Below, one piece after another: positions 29,567-39,494 of a stretch of DNA of 64,000 nucleotides. The DNA lies in the NCBI GenBank assembly GCA_036278735.1, contig DASUKM010000042.1, positions 5,076 to 69,075 of the forward strand, given 5' to 3'. The notes under the pieces were generated by a model. The model did not search any database, was not told the DNA's origin, and was given only the letters and a program-made list of their open reading frames with translations. The translations under genes and the position numbers were made by a program. How positions within the stretch are numbered: the stretch's first letter is position 1; the number at the start of each line of letters is the position of its first letter. The DNA is from DASUKM01 sp036278735 (GTDB taxonomy: Bacteria > Acidobacteriota > Vicinamibacteria > Vicinamibacterales > 2-12-FULL-66-21).

Positions 29567-32500
29567 ATGAGGCCGATGAGATACACGCGCATCCTGCTGT
29601 CCACCTCCCTGGTCCTGCTGCTCGCCGCGGGCACGCGGCTGTCGTCGAGCGGCCTTGCCGCCGCGCCGTCCGCCGGAGGAACCAGTGCGAACGCCAGTGA
29701 CTCGATCACCTGCCCGTGCAGTCTGTGGGACGACAGCACGGTCCCGGCGGTGCTCGACTCCGGGCCCGACAGTCCCGTCGAACTCGGGGTGCAGTTCCGA
29801 GCCGACCAGGACGGCTACATCACGGCGCTCCGCTTCTACAAGGGGGCGGGCAACACCGGGACGCACGTCGGCAGCCTCTGGACCAGCACCGGCACGCGGC
29901 TCTCGGCGGTGACCTTCGTGAACGAAACCGCGTCGGGATGGCAGATCGCGCTGCTGGATGCGCCGGTGCCGATCGCGGCCAACACGCTGTATGTGGCTTC
30001 GTACCACACCGACGTCGGGCATTACAGCTTCGAGAGCGGGTACTTCGCCGCCGGGGGGCGCGACAACGGCCCGCTCCATGCCCCGGCGACCACTGAGGCC
30101 GCCAACGGGCTGTTTCAGTATGGGCCGGCAGGATCGTTCCCCGCGTCGACCTATCACGCGGCGAACTACTGGGTGGACGCCGTCTTCAGCACGTCGGTCG
30201 TGGACACGATCCCCCCCACGATCCTGGCGTCGACGCCGTCTGGCAGCGCCGTGTCCTCCTCGGCCTCGATCGCGGCGTCGTTCAGCGAACCCATGGATCC
30301 GGCGTCGATCTCGTCGGCCACCGTCGAGCTGCGCGACAGCGGCGGTGCGCTCGTGCCGGGCGCGGTGACGTACGACGACGGGACGCAGCGCGCGCTCCTC
30401 ACGCCATCGGCGGCGCTGGCCTATTCGTCGGTCTACACGGCGGTCGTGCGGGGTGGTCCGGCGGGGCCGCACGTCGCGGACCGCGCGGGCAATCCGCTCG
30501 CGGCAGACGACACCTGGACGTTCACGACCGCGGGTCCGCCGCCGCCGCCCGTCGATCAGGGCCCTGGGGGCCCGATCCTGGTCGTGGCGGGATCGTCGAA
30601 TCCCTTCGGGAAGTACTACGCGGAAATTCTGCGGGCGGAAGGGCTGAACGAGTTTGCTGTCGCGGATCTCTCGACCGTCACCGCCCAGACGCTCTCGTCC
30701 TACGACGTCGTCCTCCTCGGCGAGACGCCGTTGACCGCGTCGCAGGTTTCGATGTTCACCACGTGGGTGAATGGCGGCGGGCGCCTGATCGCGATGCGGC
30801 CCGACGCGCAGCTGGCATCGCTGCTCGGACTGTCGAGCGCCGGCGGGACCCTGGCCGACGCCTACCTGCTGATGGACACGTCGAGCGGTCCGGGCGCCGG
30901 GCTCGTGAGCCAGACGATTCAGTACCACGGTCCGGCGGACCTGTATACCGTCACCGCGGCCACACCGCTCGCGCGGCTCTACTCCACGGCCACGACGTCG
31001 ACGGCATGGCCGGCGGCCTCGATTGCGCAAGTGGGATCGAACGGCGGCGAGGCGGCGGCGTTCACGTACGACCTGGCGCGCTCGGTCGTGTACACGCGCC
31101 AGGGGAATCCGGCGTGGGCGACGCAGGAGCGCGATGGCGCCTCGCCGGTGCGATCCGACGATCTCTTCTTCGGGGGCGCCGAGCCCGACTGGGTGGACCC
31201 GGGCAAGGTGGCGATTCCGCAGGCGGACGAACAGCAGCGCCTGCTCGCGAACCTGATCCTGCAGATGAGCAGCGGCCGCGAGCCGCTGCCGCGCTTCTGG
31301 TACTTTCCGCGGGACTTCAAGGCGGTCGTCATCATGACGGGCGACGATCACGGCAACGGCGGCACCGCCGGCCGGTTCGACGCGTATCTCGCGGCCAGCC
31401 CGGCGGGCTGCTCCGTCGAGGACTGGGAGTGCGTGCGCGGCACGTCGTACGTGTACACGTGGACGCCGTTCAGCGACGCGTCGGCGGCGTCGTACGACGC
31501 GCTGGGATTCGAAGTCGGCCTGCACGTGAGCACCAATTGCAGCGACTTCACGGCCTCGAGCCTGGCCGAGACCTTCACGAATCAACTGAACGCCTGGCGG
31601 GCCAAGTACGTCAGCCTGCCGGGTCCGGTGACGAACCGGACGCACTGCATCCCGTGGAGCGACTGGTCGTCGCAGCCGAGCGTCGAGCTGAGCAAAGGCA
31701 TCCGGCTCGATACGAACTATTACTACTGGCCGGCGGCGTGGGTGGCGGATCGCCCGGGCCTGTTCACCGGATCGGGCATGCCGATGCGCTTCGCGGCGGC
31801 CGACGGCACCATGATCGACGTCTATCAGGCGCCGACGCAGATGACCGACGAATCGGGCCAGACCTTCCCGATGACGATCGACACGCTGCTCGACAACGCG
31901 GTCGGGCCCAACGGCTACTACGGCGCGTTCACGGCGAACATGCACACGGATACCGCGGCATCCCCCGGCTCCGACGCGATCCTCGCCTCGGCCCGCGCGC
32001 GCGGCGTACCGATCGTGTCGGCCCGGCAGATGCTGACCTGGCTCGACGGCCGCAACGGCTCCGCCTTCGTCGGGCTCGACTGGTCGGGCAACCGGCTCAC
32101 GTTCGGGATCGACGTCGGCGCGGGCGCGCGCGGCCTGACGGCCATGCTGCCGGCCACCGCCGGCACGGCTCCGTTCCAGTCGCTCACGCTCGACGGGACG
32201 TCGATCGCGACCGCGCGCGAGACGATCAAGGGGATCGACTACGTCACGTTCGCGGCCGGGCCTGGCACCTACGTCGCCACCTACGAGCCTCCGGTGCCGC
32301 CGGACACCACGATCACCGCCGCACCGCCGGCGCTCGGCAACTCGCGCTCGGTCACGCTGCAGTTCACGTCGACCCAGAGCGGCAGCACGTTCCAGTGTGC
32401 GCTCGACGCGTCCGCGTTCGCGGCGTGCGCGAGCCCGAAGAGCTACGCCTCGCTGGCGGACGGCAGCCATACGTTCAGCGTGCGGGCCCTCGACGCCGGC

Positions 32501-33262
32501 GGCGCCGATCCGACACCCGCGACCGCCGCCTGGACGATCGATGCGACGCCGCCCGCGATCAGCGCCATCACCGCCGCGCCTGCGGCCACGACCGCGACGA
32601 TCGCATGGAAGACCAATGAGCCGGCCGACAGCGCGGTCGACTACGGCACGTCGCCAGGTTCGCTGACGTCGCACGTCTCGAACGCCTCGAGGGTCACGAC
32701 CCACAGCCTGTCGCTCACCGGGCTGACCGGCGGCACCACCTACTACTACCGCGTCACCTCGCGGGACGCGGCGAACAACACCGCCTCGGCGCCGGCGACG
32801 GCCGCGACCTTCACGACGACCTCGACGCGCCGGACGCAGGCGCCGGGCTCGGTGACGATCCAGAGCGGCAGCCGACGCGGCGGCTCGGCCGCCAGCCTCG
32901 CCGCCAACGACGGCTCGACCTATTCCGTCAACTCGACGACCAGGCGCACGCGCACGGCGACATGGTACGGCTCGTTCACCGGCGTCCCGGCGTCCCTCGC
33001 GGACCTGACGGTCACCTACTCGGGCCTGAATTCGCGCAGCGTCACCCAGACGGTGTCCATTTATCAATGGACGACGGGCCAGTGGGTCACGTTGAACGCG
33101 CAGACGGTGGGGACGTCGGAAAAGCTGCTCACGCTGACGCCGGGCGGCAGCGCCGCCAGCTACGTTTCCAGCTCGGGCGAGCTCCGGATTCGGATCAGCG
33201 CGTCTTCGTCGTCCAGCTTCTATTCGGCGGGCGACCTGATGCAGATCAGCTACGACCAGTAG
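29567..33262 (+). CDS. Very large secreted multidomain protein (DUF4082, Ig-like, deacetylase-like, FN3)
   Basis: 1231 aa. A signal peptide (TSLVLLLAAGTRLSSSGLAA) is followed by DUF4082 at about 45-205 (VELGVQFRADQDGYITALRF). Then come a bacterial Ig-like domain (PPTILASTPSGSAVSSSASI, about 212-320), a Rossmann-like region (GPILVVAGSSNPFGKYYAEI), a NodB-like deacetylase-related region (VVIMTGDDHGNGG near 590, GLHVSTN near 650), a chitinase/FN3-like stretch (ISAITAAPAATTATIAWKTN), and a C-terminal beta domain. The deacetylase motifs are divergent, so activity is uncertain. It probably acts on or binds extracellular polysaccharide. It overlaps the AGCS gene tail by 17 bp, convergently. Confidence 0.75.
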   Translation: MRPMRYTRILLSTSLVLLLAAGTRLSSSGLAAAPSAGGTSANASDSITCPCSLWDDSTVPAVLDSGPDSPVELGVQFRADQDGYITALRFYKGAGNTGTHVGSLWTSTGTRLSAVTFVNETASGWQIALLDAPVPIAANTLYVASYHTDVGHYSFESGYFAAGGRDNGPLHAPATTEAANGLFQYGPAGSFPASTYHAANYWVDAVFSTSVVDTIPPTILASTPSGSAVSSSASIAASFSEPMDPASISSATVELRDSGGALVPGAVTYDDGTQRALLTPSAALAYSSVYTAVVRGGPAGPHVADRAGNPLAADDTWTFTTAGPPPPPVDQGPGGPILVVAGSSNPFGKYYAEILRAEGLNEFAVADLSTVTAQTLSSYDVVLLGETPLTASQVSMFTTWVNGGGRLIAMRPDAQLASLLGLSSAGGTLADAYLLMDTSSGPGAGLVSQTIQYHGPADLYTVTAATPLARLYSTATTSTAWPAASIAQVGSNGGEAAAFTYDLARSVVYTRQGNPAWATQERDGASPVRSDDLFFGGAEPDWVDPGKVAIPQADEQQRLLANLILQMSSGREPLPRFWYFPRDFKAVVIMTGDDHGNGGTAGRFDAYLAASPAGCSVEDWECVRGTSYVYTWTPFSDASAASYDALGFEVGLHVSTNCSDFTASSLAETFTNQLNAWRAKYVSLPGPVTNRTHCIPWSDWSSQPSVELSKGIRLDTNYYYWPAAWVADRPGLFTGSGMPMRFAAADGTMIDVYQAPTQMTDESGQTFPMTIDTLLDNAVGPNGYYGAFTANMHTDTAASPGSDAILASARARGVPIVSARQMLTWLDGRNGSAFVGLDWSGNRLTFGIDVGAGARGLTAMLPATAGTAPFQSLTLDGTSIATARETIKGIDYVTFAAGPGTYVATYEPPVPPDTTITAAPPALGNSRSVTLQFTSTQSGSTFQCALDASAFAACASPKSYASLADGSHTFSVRALDAGGADPTPATAAWTIDATPPAISAITAAPAATTATIAWKTNEPADSAVDYGTSPGSLTSHVSNASRVTTHSLSLTGLTGGTTYYYRVTSRDAANNTASAPATAATFTTTSTRRTQAPGSVTIQSGSRRGGSAASLAANDGSTYSVNSTTRRTRTATWYGSFTGVPASLADLTVTYSGLNSRSVTQTVSIYQWTTGQWVTLNAQTVGTSEKLLTLTPGGSAASYVSSSGELRIRISASSSSSFYSAGDLMQISYDQ

Positions 33263-34577
33263 CGGCGGTGAGACGCTCGCGGGCGACGCGTGCGACGACG
33301 GCGCTGAGCCCGACGAGCCCGATCAGGTTCGGAAACACCTGGAGGGCGTTCATCAGATCGCCCCAGGCCCACACGACGTCGACCTTCGTGATGGCGCCGA
33401 AGGGAATGAGGAGGCAGTAAATCCAGCGGTAGGGGCGCGTCACCCTCCGGCCGAGGATGTACTCGAAGAACTGTTCGCCGTAGTACGCCCAGCCGATCAG
33501 CGTCGTGTAGCCGAACAGAAAGGTGCAGAACGCCACGATCCACCCGCCGACGTGCGGCATCGTCGTATTGAACGCCGTGGCCACCGCGGCGGTGCTCGTC
33601 TGGCCCGACTGCCAGACGCCGGTCAACAGGATCGTGAGGGCGCTGATCGTGGAGGTGACGAACGACACGATGAAGACTTCGGTGACGGCGTTCAGCCCCT
33701 GCTGGACCGGCTGGGAACTGCGCGCCGTGCCATAGGCGACGGCGGCCGTGCCGTAGCCCGCCTCGTTCGCGTAGATACCGCGGGCGATGCCGTAGCGCAT
33801 CGCGACGAACACGCCGAATCCAAGCGCCGAGTGGACGGTGAAGGCTTCGCGAACGACGAGCGCGAGGACCGCCGGCACGCGCCCCGCGTTGAAGACGATC
33901 ACGATCAATCCGCCGACCAGGTAGAGCGCGACCTTCAGAGGGGACAGCTTCTCGGCGGCGCGACCGATCGACGTGATGCCGCCGATGATCACCAGCCAGG
34001 TGAGCACCGCGATGACGATCCCGGCCCACAGCTTGGGGATGCCGAAGACGCTATAGGTGACGAGCGCAATCGAATTCGGCTGCGTGAACGGCGTCGTCGT
34101 CAGGGCGGCGACGGCGGCGACCAGCGCGAAGATCCAGGCGAGCGCGCGCGAATGCAGGCCGTCGCGCAGATAGTACATCGGGCCCGACAGCACCGCCGTC
34201 CCGCGGATGTCGCGAAAGCTGACGCCGAGGACCGCCTCGCTGAATTTGATCGCCATCGCGAGGAATCCGTACACCCAGATCCAGAACAGCGCGCCGGGGC
34301 CGCCCGAGACGATCGCGGTCGCCACGCCGGCGATGTTGCCAGTCCCGACCGACGCGGCCAGCGCCGTCATGAAGGCCTGGAACGGCGTCAGCGCGCCAGT
34401 CGCGCCGCTGCTCCGCACGAGCGCGACCCGCCACGCCTCGCCGAACCGCCGCACCTGAACGACCGCCGTGCGGAGCGTCAGAAACACGCCGCCCGCGAGC
34501 AGCACGCCGACGACCCACGGCATGAACAGGGTATTGGCGAGTGCTTCGATGGCGTCGGCGAGGCCGGGAGGCAGCAT
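33246..34577 (-). CDS. Alanine/glycine:cation symporter (AGCS family)
   Basis: 443 aa polytopic membrane protein importing alanine or glycine with Na+ or H+. The family signature is clear: TALAASVGTGNIAGVATAI, GGPGALFWIWVYGFLAMAIK, YGIARGIYANEAGYGTAAVA and GYTTLIGWAYYGEQ. It is the last gene of a tight minus-strand operon, 9 bp after the SDR gene. Confidence 0.9.
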   Translation of the reverse strand: MLPPGLADAIEALANTLFMPWVVGVLLAGGVFLTLRTAVVQVRRFGEAWRVALVRSSGATGALTPFQAFMTALAASVGTGNIAGVATAIVSGGPGALFWIWVYGFLAMAIKFSEAVLGVSFRDIRGTAVLSGPMYYLRDGLHSRALAWIFALVAAVAALTTTPFTQPNSIALVTYSVFGIPKLWAGIVIAVLTWLVIIGGITSIGRAAEKLSPLKVALYLVGGLIVIVFNAGRVPAVLALVVREAFTVHSALGFGVFVAMRYGIARGIYANEAGYGTAAVAYGTARSSQPVQQGLNAVTEVFIVSFVTSTISALTILLTGVWQSGQTSTAAVATAFNTTMPHVGGWIVAFCTFLFGYTTLIGWAYYGEQFFEYILGRRVTRPYRWIYCLLIPFGAITKVDVVWAWGDLMNALQVFPNLIGLVGLSAVVARVARERLTAATGRS

Positions 34578-34586
34578 GGCGTGATT

Positions 34587-35366
34587 CTATATGTTCGAGC
34601 GTCCCTGCCCGCCGTCGACGACCACGCACGCGCCGGTGATCCAGCTGGCGCGAGAGGAGCAGAGGAACGCGACGGCGTTGGCGACTTCGTCGGGCCGGCC
34701 GAAGCGGCCGAAGGGCAGCTCGCGGCGGACGAACTCGGCGATCCCGGCGGGGTCGGCCTGCTGGCGTTTGTGCCAGGAGCCGCCCGGAAACAGAATCGAG
34801 CCTGGCGCGACGCTGTTGACGCGGATCCCCGCCGGCGCGAGCTGTTGCGCGAGCGCCTTGGACAGGCTGATCTCGGCGGATTTCACGGCGTTGTACGTCA
34901 TCCGGCCGCCCGCCTCGCGTCCGTAGATCGACGCGATCATCACGATGCTGCCGCCGCCGCGCGCCTTCATGTGCGGCACGGCGAGCCGCGAGGCGCGAAT
35001 GGCCGGAAACAGCGTGTCGTCGAAGGCGGCCTGCCACTCCGAATCGGTCGTGGCGAGCAGGTCGGAGCCGCCGGCGCGGCCGACGTTGTTCACGAGGATG
35101 TCGAGGCCGCCGAAGGCCTCGACCGTGCGGCCAATCACCAGCTCGACGCCCGCTGCCGTGGACACGTCGGCCTGCACCGTCGTCAGCATGTTCGGCCGCT
35201 TCGCCATGGCTTCGACTTCGACCGCCGCTTCGGCCAGGCGTTCCGCGCCACGCGCGCAGAGGCACACGCGGCACCCCTCGGAGGCGAGGACGCGAGCGGA
35301 GGCCAGCCCGAGCCCGCGGCTCGAGCCCGTAATCAGCGCGACTTTGTCCTGCAGTTGAAGATCCAT
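34587..35366 (-). CDS. Short-chain dehydrogenase/reductase
   Basis: 259 aa classical SDR. The cofactor motif is ALITGSSRGLGLASA, NNVG gives the structural motif, and the catalytic Ser and YxxxK are in IASIYGREAGGRMTYNAVK. The C-terminus has the usual VVVDGGQ. It likely reduces or oxidises a 3-oxo or hydroxy substrate with NAD(P)(H); the substrate is unknown. The start at 35366 (MDLQLQDKVALITG) is 8 bp after the DUF547 gene. Confidence 0.9.
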   Translation of the reverse strand: MDLQLQDKVALITGSSRGLGLASARVLASEGCRVCLCARGAERLAEAAVEVEAMAKRPNMLTTVQADVSTAAGVELVIGRTVEAFGGLDILVNNVGRAGGSDLLATTDSEWQAAFDDTLFPAIRASRLAVPHMKARGGGSIVMIASIYGREAGGRMTYNAVKSAEISLSKALAQQLAPAGIRVNSVAPGSILFPGGSWHKRQQADPAGIAEFVRRELPFGRFGRPDEVANAVAFLCSSRASWITGACVVVDGGQGRSNI

Positions 35367-35374
35367 CGATGCGA

Positions 35375-36223
35375 TCAGCGGCCGGTCAGGTCGTTGAGAT
35401 GCCAGTCGAAATCGTGAAAGGTCATCGTGAACTGGTTCTGGTGCACGAAGTCCTGTTCGATCGGCAGCAGGTTGGGGCGGATGAAGGCGAGGATCGCACG
35501 CTCGATGGGGGAACGCGACGCGAACGCCGGGTCGCCGTCCTTGTCGTACGCCGCGATGAACGCGTGGTCGTTCCAACTGACGATCGGGGTCACCGAGATC
35601 CGGCGCCCCGCGCGATCGATCCGGAGCATCTGCTGGTTGGTCACGAACTCCGCCTGCACGCTGGCGAGCTGCTGCGCGAGGTGGGCGGCCGTGTACGCCT
35701 CGCTATGAAGCCGTCCGCTGCCGACCGCGCCGCGCCCGAGCGCGAGATACACGCGCGGGTCGTCGAACGCCGGCAGGATCGATTTCTCGATCTGATCCAG
35801 GGTGACGCTCCGGCCGGCGGCGCGCCAGACCGTTCTATCGAAGGCACCGGGAATCTGACGGATGCTCGACGCCGGATACTCCGGGCTGCGCCCGCGGATC
35901 GGGTAATGGTCGATGACGGTCTCGAGGACGAACGCGTTGTACGCATCGATCCAGAACGCCACCTGTTGATCGCGCGTCCACCCGCCGTAGGTCGCCGCGG
36001 GCACGTTGAGCGACGCGACGTACCGGTCGAGACGTCCGCGTTCCGTCTTCAGCGCATGATAGTAGACCAGACCGTCGCGCACGAGCCCGTCGAGCAACTG
36101 GTCGAGCGGCCGGTGCAGCGCGTCGACACCAGGCTCGGGAAGTGGCGCCTGCGGCGCCGCCGCCAGACACACGCAGGCCGACAGCGCCACGACCAGCAGA
36201 GAGACGACGCGCATGCCGCTCAT
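35375..36223 (-). CDS. Exported DUF547 family protein
   Basis: 282 aa. The hydrophobic N-terminus ends in LSACVCLAAA; a lipobox-like LSAC suggests either a lipoprotein or ordinary signal cleavage. DUF547 features are visible: ALKTERGRLDRYVASL, QVAFWIDAYNAFVLETVIDH and IEKSILPAFDDPRVYLALG. Plant and bacterial members are of unknown function, with a papain-like fold suggested in the literature for relatives. Alternative starts are ATG at 36223 or 36214. The long open frame upstream is antisense noise. Confidence 0.8.
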   Translation of the reverse strand: MSGMRVVSLLVVALSACVCLAAAPQAPLPEPGVDALHRPLDQLLDGLVRDGLVYYHALKTERGRLDRYVASLNVPAATYGGWTRDQQVAFWIDAYNAFVLETVIDHYPIRGRSPEYPASSIRQIPGAFDRTVWRAAGRSVTLDQIEKSILPAFDDPRVYLALGRGAVGSGRLHSEAYTAAHLAQQLASVQAEFVTNQQMLRIDRAGRRISVTPIVSWNDHAFIAAYDKDGDPAFASRSPIERAILAFIRPNLLPIEQDFVHQNQFTMTFHDFDWHLNDLTGR

Positions 36224-36282
36224 CTTATCCGATGGCGGTGCAGGGGTCGCGCAGCGCCGCCCTTTCCGGGCGGACCAGATCC

Positions 36283-37104
36283 CTACAAATTCGAGGCGAG
36301 ATAGTCGGCGAGCGTTCGCGAGAAGTCGGCCGGGCGCTCGAGGTTCGAGAGGTGGCCGGCGCCGGCGAGGACCGTGAGGGTGGACCGCGCGATCGCGCGC
36401 TGCATCGCATCGGCGTCGGCCGGCGGCGTGATGGCGTCCGCCTCGCCCGTGATGATCAGGGCGGGGCACCCAATCTTCGGCAGATCGGGCGTCGAGTCGG
36501 GCCGCGCCGTCATGGCGACGACGGCCGCGTCGATCGCCTCGCGGGGGTTCGCCTCGATCAGCTGCCGGACGCGGGCGCGAAGCGGCGCGTCCGCGTCCGC
36601 GCTGAGGAGCGCCGGCAGCATGCCGTCGGCAACCGCCGAGGGGCCGCCGCGTGCGATCGTCTCGCGCATCGCGGCACGGGCGGCGCGCGCCTCGGCGGTG
36701 TCGGCCTGCGGGCGGGTATCCGCGAGCACCATCCGGGTGAACCGCTCGGGCATCAAACGATACAACGCGAACACGACGTAGCCCCCCATCGACAACCCGC
36801 CCACCACGCCCGCTTCGATGTCGAGCGCGTCGAGCAGCCGGCCGACGTATCGCGCGTAGGCGTCCATCGTGGCCGGCGCGGGCGCCGGCCGCGACGCGGC
36901 GGTGGATCCAGGCCCGCGGAATCCCGGCAGATCGGGCGCGATGAACCGCCAGCCATCCGGCACCGCGTCGAGCTGCGGGCGCCACATGTCGGCGCTGAGC
37001 GGAAACCCGTGAATCAGGACCATCGGCCAGCCCGCGCCCGACTCGAGATACCGGGCCGGGGCCCCGTCGACATCGACGGTGCATTCGCGGACGACAGGCG
37101 TCAT
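36283..37104 (-). CDS. Alpha/beta hydrolase
   Basis: 273 aa cytoplasmic hydrolase. The oxyanion motif is VLIHGFPLSADMW, the nucleophile elbow GGLSMGGYVVFALY, the acid lies in LIITGEADAITPP, and the His in LAGAGHLSNLERP. This is the 3-oxoadipate enol-lactonase/haloperoxidase-like subgroup. The gene begins 7 bp after the ADOP permease stop, so it is cotranscribed. Confidence 0.88.
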   Translation of the reverse strand: MTPVVRECTVDVDGAPARYLESGAGWPMVLIHGFPLSADMWRPQLDAVPDGWRFIAPDLPGFRGPGSTAASRPAPAPATMDAYARYVGRLLDALDIEAGVVGGLSMGGYVVFALYRLMPERFTRMVLADTRPQADTAEARAARAAMRETIARGGPSAVADGMLPALLSADADAPLRARVRQLIEANPREAIDAAVVAMTARPDSTPDLPKIGCPALIITGEADAITPPADADAMQRAIARSTLTVLAGAGHLSNLERPADFSRTLADYLASNL

Positions 37105-37111
37105 GCGGACC

Positions 37112-39484
37112 TCATTGGCGCAGCCACTCGACGGGCGAGATCGCGGCCGCCCGACGTGCGGGGAGATAGCACGCGGCAGCCGCCGCGAGGCCCGTTGCGA
37201 GCGGCACGGCCAGGAACGTCAACGGATCCGCGGCCGTGACGCCGAACAGCAGATGCGACAGGGCGCGGCCGGCGAGCAGCGCCAGCGGAATGCCGAGCGC
37301 GAACCCCGCCAGCACGATGCGGGCCGCCTGCGCGAACACGAGCCGCATCGTCCGGCCCGGCGTAGATCCAAGCGCCGCGCGAATCGCCAGCTCACGCCGT
37401 CGTTCGACGACCGCGCGCGTCAACGATCCGGCCAGGCCGAGCAGCGACACCAGGATCGCCACCGCGGCGAACCCGCCTGCGGCAATGGCGCGCAGCCGTC
37501 CGGGCACCAGTTCGCGCGACATGACCGCCGAGAGGGGCTTGACGTCGCCGACCGGCAGGGTCGGGTCGGCCTGGCTGATGACGCGCCGCACAATCGGCGC
37601 GAGCGCCGCCGGATCCCCGTCCCCCTTGACGGCGAGATACATCACGCTGCTCGGCAGATCCGTCCACGGCAGGAACAGCGAGGCGTCCCTCGGCCGATCG
37701 AGTCCCGTGTACTTGATGTCGTGCACGAGCCCCACGATAACGGCCTTGGCCGTCTGCCCCGGAAACGTGACCGGAAACGTCCTTCCGATCGGATCGCGAT
37801 TCGGAAAGAAGCGCCGCGCGACGCGATCGCTGATCACGACGACGTGCCGCTTCGAGTCAACGTCGGCGCGCTCGAACGTCCGTCCGCGCTCGAGGCGGGC
37901 TCCGATCGCTTCGAGGTACCCGGGGGTCGTTGGCACGAGGTTCATCATGAAGATGGGATCCCCGCGGCCGGTCGAAATGCCGACCTCGAGGACCGACGAC
38001 GCCGGCGGCAGTCCGCCCCCGAGGCCGGCGGCCCGCACGCCGGGGAGCGCCGCGGTCCGGCGCAGCAGCTCCCTGACGAAAGGCTCGCGCGACGCGCTGT
38101 CGAACCGCGTCGTCTCGCCGAGCTGCAGCGATGCCGCGACCGTGTGCCCGGAGTCGATCCCGATGTCGTTCCAGGCGAGGCGGACGAACGTCCGGCCGAG
38201 GAGCGACGCGCCCGCGAGGAGCACGACCGCCAGGGCGATCTGGATGGCGACCAGCGACGTCCTGAGCCGGCGCCCACCGGGCGTGGCGGTCGCGGTCATC
38301 CCGCGCAAGGGCTGCATCCGGTCGCGCCAGACGTTCGCCGCCGGCGCCAGGCCGCAGGCGATCGCGACGGCGGCCGTGACGGCGATGCTCCAGGCGACGA
38401 CGGGCCCATCGAGCCCGAGGGTCGCCGCATGCGGAAGGAGCGACGCGAGTTCCGATTGCACGGTCGCGACAGCGAATCGCGCGAGCCACACGCCCGCGAT
38501 CGCTCCCGCGGCGGCGATCAGCGCACTCTCGGCGAGGAACGTCCGCAGCAGCCGCGCCCGTCCGGCGCCGAGCGCGATCCGCACGGCGAACTCGCGATCG
38601 CGCGCGGCGGCACGGCCGATGAGCACGGTCGCGACGTTGGCGCACGCGATCAGCAGCACGAGCAGCCCGCCGGCGACGAACACCCGAAGCATGGGACGGA
38701 CGTCGCCGAAGAGCCGATCCTCGAAGGGCTCGATGGCCGCCCGTCGACCTTTCACGACCGGGCCGAACCGGCCGTTCGTGTCGCGGGCGACGCGGTCGGC
38801 GTCTACCCGCATCTGCGACAGCGATACGCCGCCGGCGAGCCGGGCCATCAGCGTGAACGACCGGTCGTCCGGCCTCCCGAACAAGGCTAACGGCGGCGCG
38901 TTCTCCGCCGGCATCCAGAGCTGCGTGTGCGACGTCGGGAAGTCGAACGCTGGGGGCATGACGGCCACGACCGTCAGGGGGCGCGAGCCGACGGTCAGGC
39001 CCGCGCCGATGACGGCCGGATGCACGGTGCGGATGCGGTCGGCGAGCGCGGCGCCGACGACGACGTCGGCCGGATCGGACAATGAAGGGCGGCCCGCCGC
39101 GGGTGGCGTGCCCAGGACGTCGAACAGCGGCCCCTCGACGAGCGCGGCGTCCATTGCGACGGGCTCCCCGGCGCCGCGGATCGTCACGTTCTCGGTGACG
39201 TACGCGGCCGCGCCGCGAACGGTCCGGAGCCGGTCGATCCACGCGCGCGCCTCGGGCAGGCGGAAATCGCTCTCGTCGCCGCGCGAATCGCGCGTCGAGA
39301 TCAGGACCAGCCGATCGGCGCGGGTATAGGGCAGCGGCCGCAGGAGCACGCCGTACGCGACGACCGACACCGCCACGTTGGCCGCGATGCCGAGCGCGAT
39401 CGTCACGACCGCCGCCGCGCTCGACCAGGGCGCCGACGCGATCGCGCGCCAGGCGCCCTTCAGGTCGGACCCAATCGCATCCAT
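37112..39484 (-). CDS. ADOP-type orphan ABC permease (first copy)
   Basis: 790 aa. An N-terminal transmembrane helix (AAVVTIALGIAANVAVSVVAYG) is followed by a MacB-like periplasmic domain, a first FtsX block of three helices (LLVLLIACANVATVLIGRAA), a second periplasmic domain with the motif VVVISDRVARRFFPNRDPIGR, and a C-terminal FtsX block. This duplicated architecture without an ATPase is the acidobacterial duplicated orphan permease. An ATPase must come from elsewhere. It lies between the methyltransferase-like and hydrolase genes. Confidence 0.88.
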   Translation of the reverse strand: MDAIGSDLKGAWRAIASAPWSSAAAVVTIALGIAANVAVSVVAYGVLLRPLPYTRADRLVLISTRDSRGDESDFRLPEARAWIDRLRTVRGAAAYVTENVTIRGAGEPVAMDAALVEGPLFDVLGTPPAAGRPSLSDPADVVVGAALADRIRTVHPAVIGAGLTVGSRPLTVVAVMPPAFDFPTSHTQLWMPAENAPPLALFGRPDDRSFTLMARLAGGVSLSQMRVDADRVARDTNGRFGPVVKGRRAAIEPFEDRLFGDVRPMLRVFVAGGLLVLLIACANVATVLIGRAAARDREFAVRIALGAGRARLLRTFLAESALIAAAGAIAGVWLARFAVATVQSELASLLPHAATLGLDGPVVAWSIAVTAAVAIACGLAPAANVWRDRMQPLRGMTATATPGGRRLRTSLVAIQIALAVVLLAGASLLGRTFVRLAWNDIGIDSGHTVAASLQLGETTRFDSASREPFVRELLRRTAALPGVRAAGLGGGLPPASSVLEVGISTGRGDPIFMMNLVPTTPGYLEAIGARLERGRTFERADVDSKRHVVVISDRVARRFFPNRDPIGRTFPVTFPGQTAKAVIVGLVHDIKYTGLDRPRDASLFLPWTDLPSSVMYLAVKGDGDPAALAPIVRRVISQADPTLPVGDVKPLSAVMSRELVPGRLRAIAAGGFAAVAILVSLLGLAGSLTRAVVERRRELAIRAALGSTPGRTMRLVFAQAARIVLAGFALGIPLALLAGRALSHLLFGVTAADPLTFLAVPLATGLAAAAACYLPARRAAAISPVEWLRQ

Positions 39485-39494
39485 CTCCCCTCCG

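Noticed and set aside
28979..33067. 1362-codon minus-strand open frame opposite the large secreted protein
   Set aside because: Composition is Arg/Gly/Val-rich shadow sequence, without domains, while the plus strand carries recognisable DUF4082 and other domains.
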